From assembly GCF_001546855.1 (NCBI RefSeq), contig NZ_KQ958206.1:157576-221575 (forward strand): 64,000 nt of DNA, given 5' to 3'. Under the pieces are notes generated by a model, which had not been told where the DNA came from, did not search any database, and saw only the letters and a program-made list of their open reading frames with translations. The DNA is from Megasphaera sp. MJR8396C (lineage in GTDB: Bacteria > Bacillota > Negativicutes > Veillonellales > Megasphaeraceae). Position numbers and translations under genes: made by a program. Positions 63,483 to 64,000 of the stretch are shown in pieces (the stretch's first letter is position 1; each line of letters opens with the position of its first letter).

Positions 63483-63942
63483 AGGTGCCTTTCTTCCGCC
63501 GCTCTTTAAAGAAACTTTTTAAGAGTCCCGCACATTCTTCAGCGCGGACGCCGGCCGTAATGACGGCGGCATGATTGAGACTGTCGCTGTCGATGAGGTG
63601 AAAGAGGGAGCGGGCAGCACCGGCCTTGGGGTCGTCGCAGCCGTAGACGACCCGGTCCAGGCGGCTGTTGACGATGGCGCCGGCACACATCGGGCACGGT
63701 TCGACCGTGACGTATAGCGTACAGCCTGTCAGGCGCCAGCGATTGAGTGCGCGGCAGGCTTTTTCAATGGCCAAGAGCTCGGCATGGGCCGTGGCACAGG
63801 GCAGGGACTCCCGCAGGTTATAAGCCCTGGCGATGACTTTTTTCTGATAGACGATGACGGCGCCGATGGGGATTTCTCCGACGGCATAGGCCGTTTTAGC
63901 TTCGGCCAGGGCTTTGCCCATATAAAATTCATCTTTAGTCAT
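63448..63942 (-). CDS. tadA: tRNA-specific adenosine deaminase
   Basis: A 164-residue zinc deaminase that makes inosine at the wobble base of tRNA-Arg(ACG). Seen: EIPIGAVIVYQKKVIARAYNLRE, zinc His and catalytic Glu in TAHAELLAI, zinc Cys pair in VEPCPMCAGAIVNSRLDRVVYG and a late KSFFKERR. AAGGAG precedes the ATG at 63942. The last 35 bases overlap galU convergently. Confidence 0.94.
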   Translation of the reverse strand: MTKDEFYMGKALAEAKTAYAVGEIPIGAVIVYQKKVIARAYNLRESLPCATAHAELLAIEKACRALNRWRLTGCTLYVTVEPCPMCAGAIVNSRLDRVVYGCDDPKAGAARSLFHLIDSDSLNHAAVITAGVRAEECAGLLKSFFKERRKKGTFSPSKDPEDKL

Positions 63943-63958
63943 GATGATCTCCTTAGTA

Positions 63959-64000
63959 TTAACATGGTTTATCTAAATGCGGGCAGGATACTCCGACCTC
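63959..64000 (-). CDS. Possible 3' end of an upstream gene (partial)
   Basis: The minus strand from the window edge reads EVGVSCPHLDKPC stop, ending 16 bases before the tadA ATG. It may be the end of the gene preceding tadA, but 14 codons are too few to be sure. Confidence 0.3.
   Translation of the reverse strand, partial: EVGVSCPHLDKPC

Noticed and set aside
63943..64000. tRNA or SRP RNA next to tadA
   Set aside because: No cloverleaf, GTTC-like arm or SRP loop; the segment reads instead as the end of an ORF.

Overview
The window looks like a chromosomal segment of a Negativicutes bacterium (Firmicutes with an outer membrane), most likely Megasphaera or a close relative. This is an inference. 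It rests on the mix of Firmicutes-type gene starts and terminators with O-antigen-ligase-type surface polysaccharide genes, a Pct-like acyl-CoA transferase (517 residues, the length I recall for Megasphaera elsdenii propionate CoA-transferase), an EtfAB pair and a GPH sugar symporter. No rRNA, tRNA, CRISPR array, prophage or intact insertion sequence was seen.

Layout. (1) 1-10366: surface polysaccharide region with GT-B, GT2 and two GT8 glycosyltransferases, an LtaS/MdoB-type sulfatase-fold transferase, an O-antigen ligase/polymerase, and UDP-glucose dehydrogenase plus UDP-glucuronate 4-epimerase (UDP-Glc to UDP-GlcA to UDP-GalA). Related genes glf and galU lie at the far end (61508-63482); galU carries an in-frame amber codon. 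(2) 10384-15563: ogt, a LysR regulator divergent from a two-gene chromate-type transporter, and a UvrD-like helicase with an exonuclease domain inside it. (3) 15653-21410: purine operon purE-F-M-N-H(cyclohydrolase only)-D, behind a near-consensus promoter, a 19-codon leader ORF and an attenuator-like hairpin. (4) 21450-27565: Pct-like CoA-transferase with Asp at the catalytic Glu position, fumarase, MscL, a DUF3290/DUF421 pair, and a MarR regulator with a membrane protein.

(5) 27655-39925: a sugar catabolic island. LacI regulator, cytidylate-kinase-like protein and GPH symporter read left; FucI-like isomerase, split transketolase, glycerol-kinase-like FGGY kinase and RbsD mutarotase read right. 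Next come a sigma-54 activator and a FucO-like alcohol dehydrogenase with its own -24/-12 promoter and upstream repeat array. The gene set resembles the reported transketolase route for the branched pentose D-apiose. (6) 40051-54120: accessory genes, including a MATE exporter whose best start is out of frame across an A7 tract, small secreted proteins of a shared 'SIYGEP' type, an HTH-desulfoferrodoxin fusion, a decayed tag gene with a 10-bp tandem repeat, a repeat lipoprotein, and a TetR/aldo-keto reductase pair. (7) 54357-64000: OPT transporter, EtfBA, a helical-repeat protein with a cold-shock-like C-terminus, dcd, a P1 peptidase, glf, galU and tadA.

The strongest leads are the apiose-like pathway, the sigma-54 control region of the alcohol dehydrogenase, the purE leader/attenuator, the Glu-to-Asp change in the CoA-transferase, the MATE A7 tract, and the galU amber codon.
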